NCBI RefSeq assembly: GCF_910589235.1
Contig: NC_060969.1
Location: 4,490,996-4,554,995 of the forward strand
DNA: 64,000 nucleotides
DNA from: Vespa crabro
Taxonomy: Eukaryota > Arthropoda > Insecta > Hymenoptera > Vespidae
Direction: 5' to 3'
In this document: piece by piece, positions 36,910-50,235 of the stretch
Position numbering within the stretch: the stretch's first letter is position 1
Layout of the letters: the number at the start of each line of letters is the position of its first letter
Notes under the pieces: generated by a model
Seen by the model: the letters and a program-made list of their open reading frames with translations, nothing else
Database searches by the model: none
What the model was told of the DNA's origin: nothing
Position numbers and translations under genes: made by a program

Positions 36910-39900
36910 CACACCAAGAAGCTCGTCCACTAGGAATAGTAAGAGCAGGGAGCTCATCTGCGCCATCAACAAGCTTATTTTAAATGCGCATTGGCATTCC
37001 CTATAGCAAAATAAACTTTTTCTCTCTTTTTCTCTCTTTTTCTCTTTCTTTCTATCAGTTGCCTTAAGCGGATGCTATTGATTTCATCGAAGAATAAATC
37101 GAGGCTTTCATCAGATACCGTCTGAACCAAGAGATGCAAATGAGTACGATTAAATTTCTTTAGCTCCTTAATGAAAATGCTACAGTACAATTATAATTGA
37201 AATATATAACTTGGAAGATGAACACTTGGACTCATCGAATACGAGATACGGATACATAGTAATTCAGAAGTCTATTACTCATCGTAATAGAGACATGTCC
37301 TTGGCAATTAACATCGTATTAGGCCTCGAAAACTGAAAGACCTCGGGGAATAAGACTCATGTACTTTGATTTGTGGTTACGTTCAGTGTCTTGCGAAGAT
37401 CGAGGTCGTCTCATGAGAATTGAAATTTTGCAATCCGATCTTCTACGCATCCTCCTAACATACCATCGTTAATCTCAACGTAAAGCGTTTAAAGAAAGAA
37501 GAAATAGATACTTTGGTATTTGTGAAATCTTGCTCGACATGCCTTCTCTTCTCCAATTTACTAAAACTCAATGATACATTTGTCACCCATTCAATCTATT
37601 TTTATTTGTCATTCCCTTATCCATTAACCATTAGAGAGATATTGCATCATAGTTACACGCTACTCATAACGGTTAATTAACGAGTAAGAGTATTATATAT
37701 TTCAATGACCGTCGCACGCGAGACGTCCATTATGCTTGGGATGAGTTCAACTCGAGGAATCTTCTCAGCCTTGGAGGGCGAAAGTTGTCTCTGAAGCGGG
37801 TCCCCTATCGTAGATGGCACGATATTTGCACTTACAGGCGTGTACGGCTATTTACAGGCATCCACAGGCCTTCTGACTTACATGTACACGGGCATAGGCA
37901 ACATAGAAGAAATGTGTAGGTGTAAGGACTTCGATGAAGATTCCTCCAGGCCTTCGTGTCGCGGTATTTACAAACTAGAATCGCCTTTATGGAGAAAGGA
38001 AGGTCTTTTCGATGTTCACGAATAGAAGTTGTTAGTCGTCAGACTAGTATTTTTCGTGATTTCCTTCCACTGAGAATGTTTCATTCTGAGAAGAAATTAT
38101 CTTTGTTAAAAATATATTTATATTTGGAAATTTGATCGAGTTGTGAAATGTTATGTTAAAATTATTGAGTCGTGACAATTACCAAAGAAACACTAATCGA
38201 ATACTTTGGAGAAAGCTAGTAAGGTTAAAGGTTTTCAAAGTGTCTTTCCGCGATGAAATCTTTACCAATAGGGATAGTCAAGTATAAAATCAACGTCGAC
38301 CTTCTTGTCTCTCTTTGAAATCCACGTTCTTGTTCTTGTCCCAAGATATTGTTCTATTCATCAATAAAATATTAATTGAGAGAGAACGAGAGAGAACGAG
38401 AGAGAAAGAGAGAGAAATTGGCTATTATTTCTTTCTTTTTTCTTTTTCTTTTTCTATTTCTTCTTTTCTTTTTTTTTTTTTTTTTTTTTCTTTCAGCATC
38501 GACGAACGGATGCTTGCTTGGCTCTAGTGTCCCCAACAAAGTTTCTTGCTCAAGCGGATGTTAAAAAGGTGCTAAACGTATGCGAAATACATCGTACTTC
38601 CGACAATTAATTTCGATTCCAGATATATCTGTACATATCTCTCGGTGTTGGACCATCGTTTAATATACGAGTAATATGTGATCATTCGTATTTCCTATAT
38701 CTTTCTCTGTTTATTCCTTTGACGCATCATCCATTGATACGGTGAAAGTGCAAGATTTTTCTTGGCCTTCTCTGTGCCATGCGTACTACTGCAGTAAGAT
38801 TTCTTTTCTTGAGGAGAAAAGGACAATTTTACGGAGATAAATACAAAGGCGTGGTTCAACGTATATACTTTGCATAATGTATTCGAGTGTATAAAACTAA
38901 AGAAATCTTTTACACAAGAACAATAAATTTGCATTCTTACAGATCCTGACCTACGTGACTGGTACATCACATATATGGCACTTTAATGATCTTAGTCGTT
39001 ACAGTCACGTTGCTGGAGAAAGCATGAAGAAATTCTTTAAATCTTTTTATTATATATATATATATATATATATCCTCGATCAGACGATTTATGTCATTTT
39101 CGGTTTTTCTTTAATCGGCCCATAAATTTTAACTCTGTCATATGTTTTACATTATTTTACTTATATAGAATCAAACTCTAATGAGATTGAATAATACATT
39201 ATTCAATAAACCTAAAGAATAAATTTTCTATTATTTTCATTTGATATGTTCTTCTCACATATAATGTTTCATGGGAAACGAACTTACTTGACGATGAATA
39301 TAAACATTTTCTTTCAAATAATATATGTTATTTAAATTAAAGAATGTTCACAAGTCTGTACCAGCTAGCTGAAGAAGTGCTGTTGGCAAAACGAACCGAT
39401 AAATTCATGAAAGAGAGAAGAGTGATTCTAAAAGGAGATCGTTGTTACATGGTGGTGGTGATGGAGAAGGAAGAGGTGGGGGAGCGGATGAAGAGGGTTT
39501 CTTCTCGTTTCCACCATGTGAGAAAGTGAAAGCAAAAGGCGAGCGTACAGCAAAGACGAGACGAGATACACCGTGCCGTCTTCGAGTAGGAGCACGATCC
39601 AACGTGAGTCTCGTTCGTCCTGAATCAGAATATAATCAGAGATCGTTCGACCTTTTTTTTTTTTCCTTTGTTCGTGACATTCGTTACTTGTACTTCATTA
39701 TTTTTTTACTTCCATTTTTTTCTCTTGTACTTATCATATTATCGTTTTCCTTCAATTTTGATTTCATCTGAAAATTAATTATGTCATTGGACATTGATAA
39801 AGATTAAAGATAATGCCAAAGAATTCCAAAGAAATAAATAAAAATAATATGACATTACCTCGAAGCTCCAATACCTTTTAAAAAGAATGAAAGGCCATAA

Positions 39901-41840
39901 AGAGATATATATATATATATGTATGTATATATCTGACTATAATCCTTGATCCCTTGTAATTATTAGAACAACGTACAAATAAAGATCTATTCCTCATCGC
40001 CATCATCATCGATCATCTTATACTAGATCCATCCTTCTGAAAATAGAGTTTGCCTTGAAGTAGAACCATCGGTTGCGCTCACCGAGACTATCGTTGTGAT
40101 CGCGTTCATCACGAATCGCAAGGTCTCTTCTTGTTAATAAAAGGAGAAATAGAAAAAGAAAAAAATAAAACTGGAATTATTATACCGTCAGAAGAGATGT
40201 CGTAATGTCCTGTCAAATGTAAAGAGATCGTTAAACAAAAAAAAAAAAAAAAAGAAAAAGGAGAAAGAAAAAAATACTCGGATGTTTAAGATAGTCGGTG
40301 GAGTCGAAAGCTTTCCACGGTCTATGCTCTGACGGCTGAGAGTGAGACGTGTGCCCGACCATGAAACGAGGGGTGCTTAATTAAAAATCGTAATGGAGTG
40401 TTAACTCGGTGTATTCGATTTCTCTATTCTAGAAGGTGATCGTCCTTTCGTTTTGGTTCATAAACTTAGCGAATATATCTATATATATACGTTTGAAGCA
40501 ACTCTAGCGTGGAAAGAAAATGTGTTAAATTAAAAATGTTAAATTTATAGAGATAAGAAAAACGATTATTATTGTTCTAATGAGGAAGTAAACGTAAAAG
40601 AACGTTTATATGCTTCATTGAGTATAAATCCTCCTACTCGATACTCGTTTTCTCCTTCATTGATTTCAAATACCGAGACGTTGATCTTTTTATCTGTCAT
40701 ATAGATCAACATTTTATACTAATATTTTATTCTATTTATCCTGCGATTATATTTCTTGATTTATAATCATAAGTCAATAGACGGATGCTATATACGATAT
40801 TATAGATAGATAGATGGATACATACAACTTTCTCTATCACGATGTCTCCTTCTTGAAGCTTTAGATAAAACATAAAATTCCTCGATGTACAGTGAATTTA
40901 TGTTTGTGAGGTTTTTGCATTAAATTATGTAATATAACGAATCAGTCATCAAGCATGATTCGATGAATTTTCTCGAAAACAGTGTACATCTATCGAGAGA
41001 AATACTATTATAAATATTATGCTTATATTTATTCACAAAGTATATATATATATATTGATCTTATTTATATATGATACGTTTTGAAATTTCATCTTCGATG
41101 CTATTCTTTCAAGGAGAAAAGTTGAAAGGGTTACGACCTGCAATTCTTGTGAGAGTTTTTTTTTTTGTTACCGAAGGACCGGATGTATAGGTGAGTCTTC
41201 AGAGGTGGGGTCAAGAGGAGGGACGTGCGTGTTTAATTAGCCGTGTGCCTTCAAGATAACAATGCCATGAACGGATTACGTGCTTGTTCATTGTACTTTC
41301 CTGCAGATGATTATAATATCGTTAGTCGATATTCAAGAAAATCTAATTAAATAATTAAATGTAATTATTAATTATATCGATTAATCAATGTTAATTTATG
41401 AAATTGTTTCTAACGAGATTACAATTAATATTATTATAAAATGAAATTAATTATGAATTATCAATATAAATTAAACTATTATATTTCAAACTAATTGCGA
41501 AGAAAGTATAACTCAATGCAGCAGATAATTAACTTCAGCTAAGTAAGGTGCAAACGATGGAATCGTTCGGAAAGCTAATGATACGATTCATTCGTTTACG
41601 TTCTGCTCTTACGGTTTCCTTCTACGATTAGCAAAGGATAATTTTCATAATTAACGTCAGCAGCTACGAATTTACACGATTATTATTCGCCACTGTTTTG
41701 CTCGAGTAATACGAGAGAATTTGAAGAAGAAAAATAATGTAAATATAGTGGTACCATAAAATAAGGAATTTCTTGGGCAATCAAGAGATTAGAAATCACC
41801 ATTCGTCTAAAGATCAGCATCCTGAATAGGTCCATGTATA

Positions 41841-42030
41841 TAGGGTGTTCCATTTGTCTTTCGATCATATCAAATATATCTACAAATTTTAATAATGTTA
41901 GCAATTATTTTTATAGAAAGGAAACGATCTTGATAAAAGTTTTTTTCCATCATAATTTGTTTATCTATTTCTTACAATTTGTAGTAATATTATGTTTTAA
42001 AGGACCAGATTTAATATAAGACACCCTGTA
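41841..42030. mobile_element. Possible MITE with GGGTGT ends
   Basis: The left end reads AGGGTGTTCCATTTG and the right end on the other strand reads CAGGGTGTCTTATAT. The ends are flanked by TATA on both sides and enclose about 190 bp of AT-rich noncoding DNA. The arms match at about 10 of 14 positions. The TATA flanks may be a target duplication. Confidence 0.4.
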
Positions 42031-42342
42031 TATATATTGTACAACGAAATCGGTGCAGATTCAATGTACAATATATATATATATATATTCGTCAATGGTT
42101 TGATATATCGAAGATGCCGATTTTAAGCGGACAGGAGAGTACACGTGCGCAATACACGTGCCAACTTTGAAGGGGGTAGAAATGGAAATTTATCGTACTC
42201 TTTCAGGAGCAGATAGGGAGTCTTGCGCTAATGCACTTTGCGTAATAGGCCATCTTTAATTCTAGTAGAAAATATCACGTTGTGATACTTCTTACGCTCT
42301 CGGTGATATACAAAATAAATACATTTCATTTTGATTATGCAA

Positions 42343-42368
42343 TTTTTTTTTTTTTTTTTTTTTTTTTT
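42343..42368. repeat. Poly-T homopolymer (26 bp)
   Basis: Uninterrupted T run in the gene-poor region. A similar run lies at 43980-44000. Confidence 0.9.
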
Positions 42369-44657
42369 GGAACCAGCTCGTTCTAATAGCATCGTTCAAC
42401 CTGTTCATCAGCGTGGATCAATTTAATATTATTATTGTTTAAATAAAATGTCCGAGAAAAGGAGAAAAAAAAAAGAAAAGAAGAAGAAGATATCGCACGA
42501 TACTTACTGAATTAAGTTCCTTTTCTAGACGTGGGAATTGGTGCGCGAGTTGCTTAAATTGTTCGGTCGATTTTCTCACAGGATAGAACAATTCGATACG
42601 TCGGTAGCAAGAAAAATATGTCAGGACAAACGAAAGCCAGTGTAATTTGTGCAGATTTTGCCAGTCATTACGATACTATATCATTCATCGTGCGTGGAAT
42701 CCTATAACAACAGTTTAGATCTTGCGAATAAGAGAAGTCGTAGGACTCCTGACTGATGACTTATCCCGTTGTACGAATGTATCGTTGTACCTTAGAATCT
42801 GGCACAAGGATGTACCAGTCAGTGAAGCGAATCCCTCTCGTTTCTATACGTAAGACTGGATCTACGTGTAAGATTTTATAAGTTATAATATAAAGATCTT
42901 ATTAAATAGAGACTTCTTAGAAATTATAATTTATCCTTTTTTTTTTCTTCTTTCTTCTTTATATATCGTCACTTGTATCAATTTTTTTCTTCATTTATTT
43001 ACAGAATGATTACAAGAGAGGAACGCCAAAAAAAAAGGGGGTCCCTGTGGATTCACGCGATTTGTTTAATGTCTACCTTACAAGCCACGTATTATTATTT
43101 TAATTGCTCCCACGACTTGTTTCCCCAGGTGTTGCGTCACGCGTGAACACATTTCACTTTTTAACTTATACTTTCATTCTTCATTAGCCGAATCATCGTC
43201 AACGTTAATAAACGTTTCCTTTTTCATTTTCGGGTTGATATTCAGAGATTGTAGTTATCAAAGATACCTAACGGTTAATAATTATTTATAATAATATACT
43301 TTGTTTTTTTTTTGTTTTCGCCTATTCTTTCAAATTGTTTTTGAAAGTCTTACTAACACACCAAAATTTCCATAGATCCTTCGTAATTTTACTTTCACTG
43401 ATGCGTTATCTATTCTAGCCATCTCCGAAGTATACATCTCTGACTTATATACGTCTTATATGTGTTTGCTCGATGATGTAGTCTCCTCCGTGAGAGTTTT
43501 ATGAATCTTCTTGGTTTTTATTCATGATAAAATATATATTCTTTTTTAAATAATATACTTGATACAATCGGGCTCTATATTTATATTGTGTATAAATCTT
43601 GTATTAACAAATTGTATTACAAATTAGAGAAATGAATGTTCGAAGAATTTATTGAATAACATGTATTGTGTAGCTACCTTTGTATACTAGATATTCTCGT
43701 AACAACTAGAATTTCTTCTATTCAGTCTCTATGATCGCGTAACACGTGCAATATGCATCCGAATGCTTTTCAATCTTGAACACTGAAGAGTCTTTCGTTG
43801 TATATGATGGAACAAGGAAATCTTCCCCTTTACGCAACAGGAAATGCTTCTCGCGTCTTTGAGAAAATAAGAAACCTACCACATACGATATACAAAGAAA
43901 TAGAAAGTATTAATAGAAAGTTTTAAAAATGTCCTACAAATTTCTTAGAGCAATTCATAATCGTTTGTTTCGAATTAATTTTTTTTTTTTTTTTTTTTTT
44001 TGCTGACATACATAAATGTAACACGACACATCTTCGTCATGGATTGTTGAGATTTAATCTGTTTCTAAATAATCCATATTTTATAAATTCTTCCATTCGT
44101 ACATTACTGCTTCCAATTATAAAACATTTCAACGATTTTTCCAAAACTGAAAATTTCATCTAATTAGAACAAGGAATATTGATTTATATTAAATACAATA
44201 GTAATGATAACTTTAGTAATTTTTCAATGATTAATGTTTATCTGTTTGGTCGGTAAAACAAAGAATTACTTTTACCGATTATTTTTAGTCGGATTGATAA
44301 GTCAGAGAACTACAGGATATCTCGTGATCGGTCGGTAACGATGGTAAACTTTATATGATCAAAAGAATGCAAATGGGCAATCATCTACAAGATTATTTCA
44401 ATGAATCAAGCTCTCTTGAAATGTTATTACTGCATTTGATAATGTATTGATGGACATTCTTCTTTGGCAAACTTGTGTCTATTGGAATTCCGTAAATAAT
44501 ATATCATTAATGAAGCCATTAAATAGACTCAATATATTTAACAAATAAAATTATTTGTTGGTAACAACGTACAACGTTTAGGAGTACTTGTAAGATAAAA
44601 CAGAGCAGTTCCTACAACATGAAAAATTAAATTTAATTTGAGATTTAGAAGAATATC

Positions 44658-44673
44658 TTTTTTTTTTTTTTTT
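44658..44673 (-). other. A16 tract downstream of the NXF-like ORF
   Basis: On the minus strand a run of 16 A begins 87 bp after the stop codon of the intronless NXF-like gene. It could be the fossil poly-A tail of a retrotransposed mRNA, though A-runs are common in this genome. Confidence 0.4.
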
Positions 44674-44759
44674 ACAAATTTTTAAATAATCTTACAAAAA
44701 TATAGTAAAACTGTATTATATATAAAATATATATGTTTTCATAAGCGAGAATTTATATT

Positions 44760-46337
44760 TTATATTTTAAAAGCTTCTTGCGGTACAGTATTGCTTTTCA
44801 AATCTTTTATAAAATTTTGAATACTTTTTCGCATATCCCAGTTTGTCTTATTCAAATATGTTTTACACCATTCTTTGGTTAATTTAGTTATTTGCCCAAA
44901 TTTTGTAATTATTTCAAATTTCTCTGTTGAGCTAAAACATTCGGGTATAAAATCCTCACTGGATACTGTACTATCTATATTAGTTAAAGATTTATTATCT
45001 GGAGCATCACCAATGTTGTATTGATCATTTGTAATAATATATTCATTGTCAGGTCTAACTGATAAAATAAAAGTTCTATTAAATGACAGAACTTGAGGAT
45101 CACTACCAATATTCTTAAACAATCCAGAAATAGATATGGCTATACATTCATTGTCATCATATATCAGATCATATTGAAATGAGTTTTTATCATGATAAGT
45201 CTTTGGTAATGTTTTTAGAGCATTTAATACATTATCTTCTCCATAATATAAAAATTTATCCCTTTTATTAGGATCTGTTATTTTAAAAATATTTCTATTT
45301 GTAGTAAATTGCACTAATTTTCTTTTATGAGCGATAGAAAATGGAATACTAAAACTGAAAGAGTAAAAAGCATGTTTATCATATAATCCTCTCAAAAGCG
45401 TTCTATCTCCTTGATCGTATAAATTGAAAAAATGTGTAACAAATTGATATACAAGTTCTTGTTTTGTACTATCTTTGAAATAATTATTGTACATTAATGG
45501 CATATCAGAAACAGAAATAGATACACCATCTAACTGAATTATATGTGGGCAATGTACCTTCACAGAGTTTATATATTGTTTTGCACTAGAGTAATTTTCA
45601 CATAATGGATTACCATCCAACCAAAGTTTCACAATTGTTAAATTTTTTAAGGCCCCAAGATCTTTCATGTTCATTAAACTATTATACCTTAAATCTATAT
45701 ATTTTAAAGAGATTAAATCTAAAGATTGCATTGCATCCAATGTATATAATTCATTATGCTTTAAATTTAAATGTTCGAATGTGGCCACTGTTTTTTTTGC
45801 CACTTTTAATACATGTTCCAAGTTTGTTATTTGAGACAAAGGACAATAAATGGATTTAGACAAATCTAAATCCTTATGAAATGCTTCCAAATCTAATGAT
45901 TTTGTATTAGAATCATACCTTCTTGTCAGAGTTGTTAGAAGAAGTGGTTGAATATTAACATTTAAATCCTGAACTGGGGCAAAACCCAACACTATTGTCA
46001 AAATCAGAGGATTACCATGTGGATTTTTAATAATTAAACTAGATCTGCATAGTTTCTCTATAGCAGGCCCACAATTTTTAGCTATAAAGTATGAATCTTC
46101 GCCACGCACTTGATATTTCACTGGTAACAAATATATAGGCTTTATAGAATTCAATATGGCTTTTAATACTTCTTCCTTGTTATACTGTGCACCTCTAATA
46201 ACTTTAAACTCGTGCCACAAATTTGGATTTTCCATTAGTAGCCGTTCTTGGAACATAGAATTTTGACCCATGGTCAATTTCATGGCCACAGAAGAATCTA
46301 GAGTACGAGTACGTGAACATCCCAAATTTCTTTGCAT
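44760..46337 (-). CDS. Intronless NXF-family nuclear RNA export factor
   Basis: A single uninterrupted 525-codon frame with the full NXF order: a degenerate RRM (WHEFKVIRGAQYNKEEVLKA, about residues 41-118), four leucine-rich repeats (HLNLKHNELYTLDAM, IDLRYNSLMN, VKLWLDGNPLCENY), an NTF2-like domain (FVTHFFNLYDQGDRTLLRGLY to about 430), and a C-terminal TAP-C/UBA-like domain (ITKEW-type helix, then NWDMRKSIQNF, ending PQEAFKI). NXF1 exports mRNA through nuclear pores with NXT1. This copy lacks introns and the long Arg-rich N-terminal arm, so it is probably a retroposed paralog. It could have a specialised role such as germline export or piRNA-linked silencing, as for Drosophila Nxf2; this is inference. 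A 5' UTR intron is possible (acceptor-like TTTTTTTTTCACAG near 46457). Confidence 0.85.
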   Translation of the reverse strand: MQRNLGCSRTRTLDSSVAMKLTMGQNSMFQERLLMENPNLWHEFKVIRGAQYNKEEVLKAILNSIKPIYLLPVKYQVRGEDSYFIAKNCGPAIEKLCRSSLIIKNPHGNPLILTIVLGFAPVQDLNVNIQPLLLTTLTRRYDSNTKSLDLEAFHKDLDLSKSIYCPLSQITNLEHVLKVAKKTVATFEHLNLKHNELYTLDAMQSLDLISLKYIDLRYNSLMNMKDLGALKNLTIVKLWLDGNPLCENYSSAKQYINSVKVHCPHIIQLDGVSISVSDMPLMYNNYFKDSTKQELVYQFVTHFFNLYDQGDRTLLRGLYDKHAFYSFSFSIPFSIAHKRKLVQFTTNRNIFKITDPNKRDKFLYYGEDNVLNALKTLPKTYHDKNSFQYDLIYDDNECIAISISGLFKNIGSDPQVLSFNRTFILSVRPDNEYIITNDQYNIGDAPDNKSLTNIDSTVSSEDFIPECFSSTEKFEIITKFGQITKLTKEWCKTYLNKTNWDMRKSIQNFIKDLKSNTVPQEAFKI

Positions 46338-46980
46338 ATTGCTTGATTTCTTGTCAAATCAATAGCATAATATTAATGGCAATATCTTTGTTCAATAGTT
46401 ATATATATATGTATATGTAACTATTGATCCTGTTTACAATTTTCTTGAAAAAATACCTGTGAAAAAAAAATTTCTTATTTACTGCATATAAAATTTTCTA
46501 ACCTATGTGAACTCAATAATATAAATAATATATAATTACCAATAAGTTCCTAATTCAATTCATAATTCTAATTATCTTTTTTTTAATCATTGTTTTTATA
46601 ACAATTCATAATTTTTTATTGTAAGATATTTCTTTCGGATAAGACATTTTGAATCAGTTAATGCCACCATCACGTAATAACATAATCAGTATAATATTTG
46701 AATGTACGATATAATATTAAAGAAGAAGATATTAACATGAACATAATTAAAGATAACGATTAATAAATATTTTGATAATAATATTAATTGAATATGTTCT
46801 TAAAAAAAAAAAAAAAGGAAAAAAAAGAATATAAGTACTACTTGTTCGTATTATAATGACGATCCAATCAGGTTTCGTATTATTCGATTAATTTCGATCG
46901 ACCAATCACAGTCACCTACTGAAGGAAGTAGCAATATAATTTCGATATTATTGCGATTATCGAAATCTCGAAATGGTAAG
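46338..46980. promoter_or_regulatory. Upstream region of the NXF-like gene with paired CCAAT boxes
   Basis: Two CCAAT boxes (46864-46868 and 46902-46906, plus-strand orientation) lie 38 bp apart about 530 bp upstream of the NXF-like start codon. Tandem CCAAT boxes are typical NF-Y promoter sites. They may serve the NXF-like gene through a spliced 5' UTR, or an unknown plus-strand transcript. Confidence 0.4.
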
Positions 46981-47506
46981 ATTAGTTTCGCCGGTTCGTG
47001 ACATAGTCCAGATTCGAAATAAAAGTCGTCGCGGAAAAGTTCGTATAAATGAAGAATATTAATATTATTGTGGTAAGTAAAATGATCTCATTAAAAGTTA
47101 CGTAGTACATTTTTCTTCGTTGTTAGAATAGAAAACTAATTATTACTGTATCTAATACATGAAATTTATCTATGTCTAATTTCGTCACTTTTGTCGGGAG
47201 GAGTGGGAGGACTTCTTTAAGCAACGATTTCTTAAAAGTTTTCTTCTGTCTTTGATTTCAGCATTATCATTGTCATCGCCTAATTGTCATCGAAATGAAA
47301 AAAGAATTCTTTCGTATCTACAACGAGCCGTAGTTCGAGTATCGTCATAATCATTTACCTATGTACGTACAATTGCGAAAGGTGTAAGTAACTTATTTCT
47401 TTTAATATTCTTTTGAAAATAGATGTGATAGTTTTGTATCTTAGGATAGACCGTTGATCGTTTTGCGTTATACGTGTTCATACACGTGTACATATATATA
47501 TGTATG

Positions 47507-47542
<36 letters not shown>

Positions 47543-49826
47543 CACATACATGTATATACGTGCTGCAATATGACGATACGAAGCGCATTATAGCAATTCA
47601 ATAATAAATTGTAGAACGTTCGGTCCGTTGTATTATGCGCGGGTAATCACAGTAATAAGCAGTTCTAAAAGTAACGTAAGTACGTTGTAGGTAGTAACGA
47701 ATAAGCCGTAATCTCGGAGGATGCTCTCTCTTGCCTTCTCGACGCATCGATTCAACCAACGTTCGATGCTAGAGAACGAAGAGAAGAAAGCGAGAGGGAA
47801 AGAGAGAGAAAGACAAAATATGATGAAAGATCCATGGGCGTCGTACGTAAACGCGATTATTCTCAATCGATTTATAACTTTATACGTTTTCTTCGATCTT
47901 TTAACAATGGCGCAGATCTCTACCTTATCCGAGTGTTCTCACACACATATATATATATATATGACATTTTCGATAATCGAAATCTATGGAATTAATTAAC
48001 CGCGCCATCTGTGGTTGCTCATCGAAAAGTAAAGTTCATCATATGATAAGTTATCATATGATAAGGTCGATAAAAAATCTTGTTGGTAAAAAGTATTTTG
48101 TAATATACCATCAATATATATATATACATATATATATAATACATATGAGTATATATGTGTGTATATATACATATATATATATTTATATTATATACATATA
48201 TCTTTCGCAATCTGGCCTCTGGGGCACACACAAACTCTTATAAAGTAAATATAGTATATACGCCTATGCCATGGGTATATAGGGAGTACCTTGTACGTAC
48301 CCGTTAAGCCAACATCTAATTCGATAACTGGCGAAAATAATAACGTAGCGATCCGTTGCCGTTCTAAGAGCAGAAGAAGAGCGTCTTGTTTCTCAGCATC
48401 CCTTTTTTCCTTGTACCGGGTGTTCGTTAGAAATCCTTTCAACAACAAGAGAAATTCCAACGTCTTAGATCTTTTCACAATTTTCATCGTTGTTCGTTAT
48501 ATATCGTCGAATCGTTATATCGATTATTACGATGGTTCGAATAAAAAAAAATGAGTGGTAGGAAAAGGGAGCACGATTGCCGAAGCGATAGAGAGAGAGA
48601 TAGAGAGAGAGAGAGGAAGGGGAAAAAATGGTGGGAAGTTCCGAATGAAAAAAATTGTTCGGATGCGTTGGGTTGGAGGAAAAGGGGGGAGTAAAAAAGA
48701 AAGTAAATAAATAAAAAAAAGGAAGGGAATCTCGAGGTAAAAGAAACGGTAGCGATTTATAACGATGCGTCCACGGCTACCTCGGTAGTCGATGACACTT
48801 ATTAAAAGTTTCGAAGGTAGCTGGGAGCGGTGCATCGATCTTCTTCGTCGTCGCTGTCTCGTCCCACTTCTTCTTCATCTTCTTCTACTTTTCCCCTTTC
48901 TCTTCATCTTCTTCATTTTCTTCTTCGTCTTCATCATCTTTATCTTTTTCTTCTTTTTCTTCTTCTTCTTCTTTCTCCTTCCGCATCATCTTCCTCGCGC
49001 AACCAAGCAAGTAAGCAACCGAACAACCAAGCAAGCCAAGCAAACAAGCAACTCTGCCTTGTTGCACGTCGACGAGAAATACCGAACAGTTTAATAAGCA
49101 CAAGCGGTCAAGGCGATACCGCGATACAAGATACGAACCTGCGTACCATCCATCACCGGTCTCGACTTTTCGGTGGCTACTTTATGGACTCGATACAGGA
49201 CTGTAGGGATTTACTCTGGTTCTTTTTTTATGCATTAAAAAGAAGGTGAGAAAAGGATGAGAACGAGCACGATATTGTCTCGATCGAGATATTATTTAAT
49301 TACTTTCGAATAATAATATATAAATCTGTGACACATAATATACCATAAATGTACTATACCATATTATTACATTTTAAAATTATAATACTAATAGATACTC
49401 TTACATTTACTACGTACGTCGATAGAGAATTTAGAAGCGACTTATATTTTATCTCGATCGTTTGCGAATTTCACCTACCCAATCTCTTCCACTCCGTGTT
49501 CCACCTTACTTACCTTCCCTTCTTTTTACTATGCCACGGTGCTCCACCTCGCCTCTCCCCTTTCTTCCCCGTCGATGCATTAAATTCATCGTTCGTATTT
49601 CTCGCGTAATGTTAGCGACGATAATAAAGCTCGGAGGCGCGCTCGCTCGTATCCTGGTGGTCGCGTGCAAAAAATACGTTAATTCCGCGTAGCTTGCATG
49701 ACCGTGCAAATAAATAAAACGGCAAACACATCGGGGCCGTGGCACCGTATTTTATATTTTATCCGGTTCGAATGATTGATTGCGCTCCGGTGTTCCTGCT
49801 ACCGACACACAGAGTCCGCGAGCGAA

Positions 49827-49876
49827 CGTACGTACGTACCTACGTACGAACGTACGAACGTACGAACGTACGAACG
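49827..49876. repeat. ACGTACGA tandem repeat
   Basis: Tandem ACGTACGA/ACGTACGT units. Each is nearly self-complementary, so the whole array can fold into many alternative hairpins. This CpG-rich composition is unlike the usual AT or CT repeats nearby. Confidence 0.8.
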
Positions 49877-50119
49877 AATGAACGATAGCATCTCTCGCGA
49901 AATGCCTTGCCATGGCCGCCATACCTACGGACTGTACTTGTCGTTTCACGCATTGTTTATTATTGTCCGATGCTTTTATCACGATCGACGTTATGTTGCC
50001 AGCCGGTATGAACTGCCTCGAGCACCGCGCAACCCCCTTTACATAGAACGCGTGAAAGGAGGACAAGGGGTGGACGAGAAGAGAGAGCCTCTAGGTCGCG
50101 TGTGTTGTTTCATCGAGCC

Positions 50120-50126
50120 TTTTTTT

Positions 50127-50167
<41 letters not shown>

Positions 50168-50235
50168 TCTTCCTTTTTTTTTCTTCTTTTTTCTTCTTTT
50201 TTTTTTTTTTTTTTTCTTTTTTTTCTTTCTTTCTT
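50120..50235. repeat. CTTT tetranucleotide and T-rich tract
   Basis: About eleven CTTT units (to 50166) followed by an interrupted T/C tract. Confidence 0.85.

Larger units (their letters stand above)
36910..44657. other. Gene-poor region upstream of the chitin-binding gene
   Basis: About 7.7 kb without a convincing gene. Short ORFs (37840-38025, 39442-39771) have no recognisable features. GC-richer islands (about 37700-38030, 39370-39620, 40280-40390, 41110-41290, 42110-42250, 42500-42870) are spaced in AT-rich DNA with homopolymer and TA tracts. The islands could be enhancers, but only conservation could show this. Confidence 0.55.

Noticed and set aside
37840..38025. 61-codon ORF in a GC-richer island upstream of the chitin-binding gene
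   Set aside because: No signal peptide, splice or domain support, and the length is expected by chance at that composition.
44641..46500. Target-site duplication flanking the NXF-like retrogene
   Set aside because: I compared the sequence after the A-run with that upstream of the ORF and found no convincing direct repeat; old insertions lose it.
48792..49249. Overlapping Ser/Leu/Phe-rich open frames on the plus strand
   Set aside because: Generated by a TTC/TCT tract; three frames are open at once, a sign of low complexity rather than coding.
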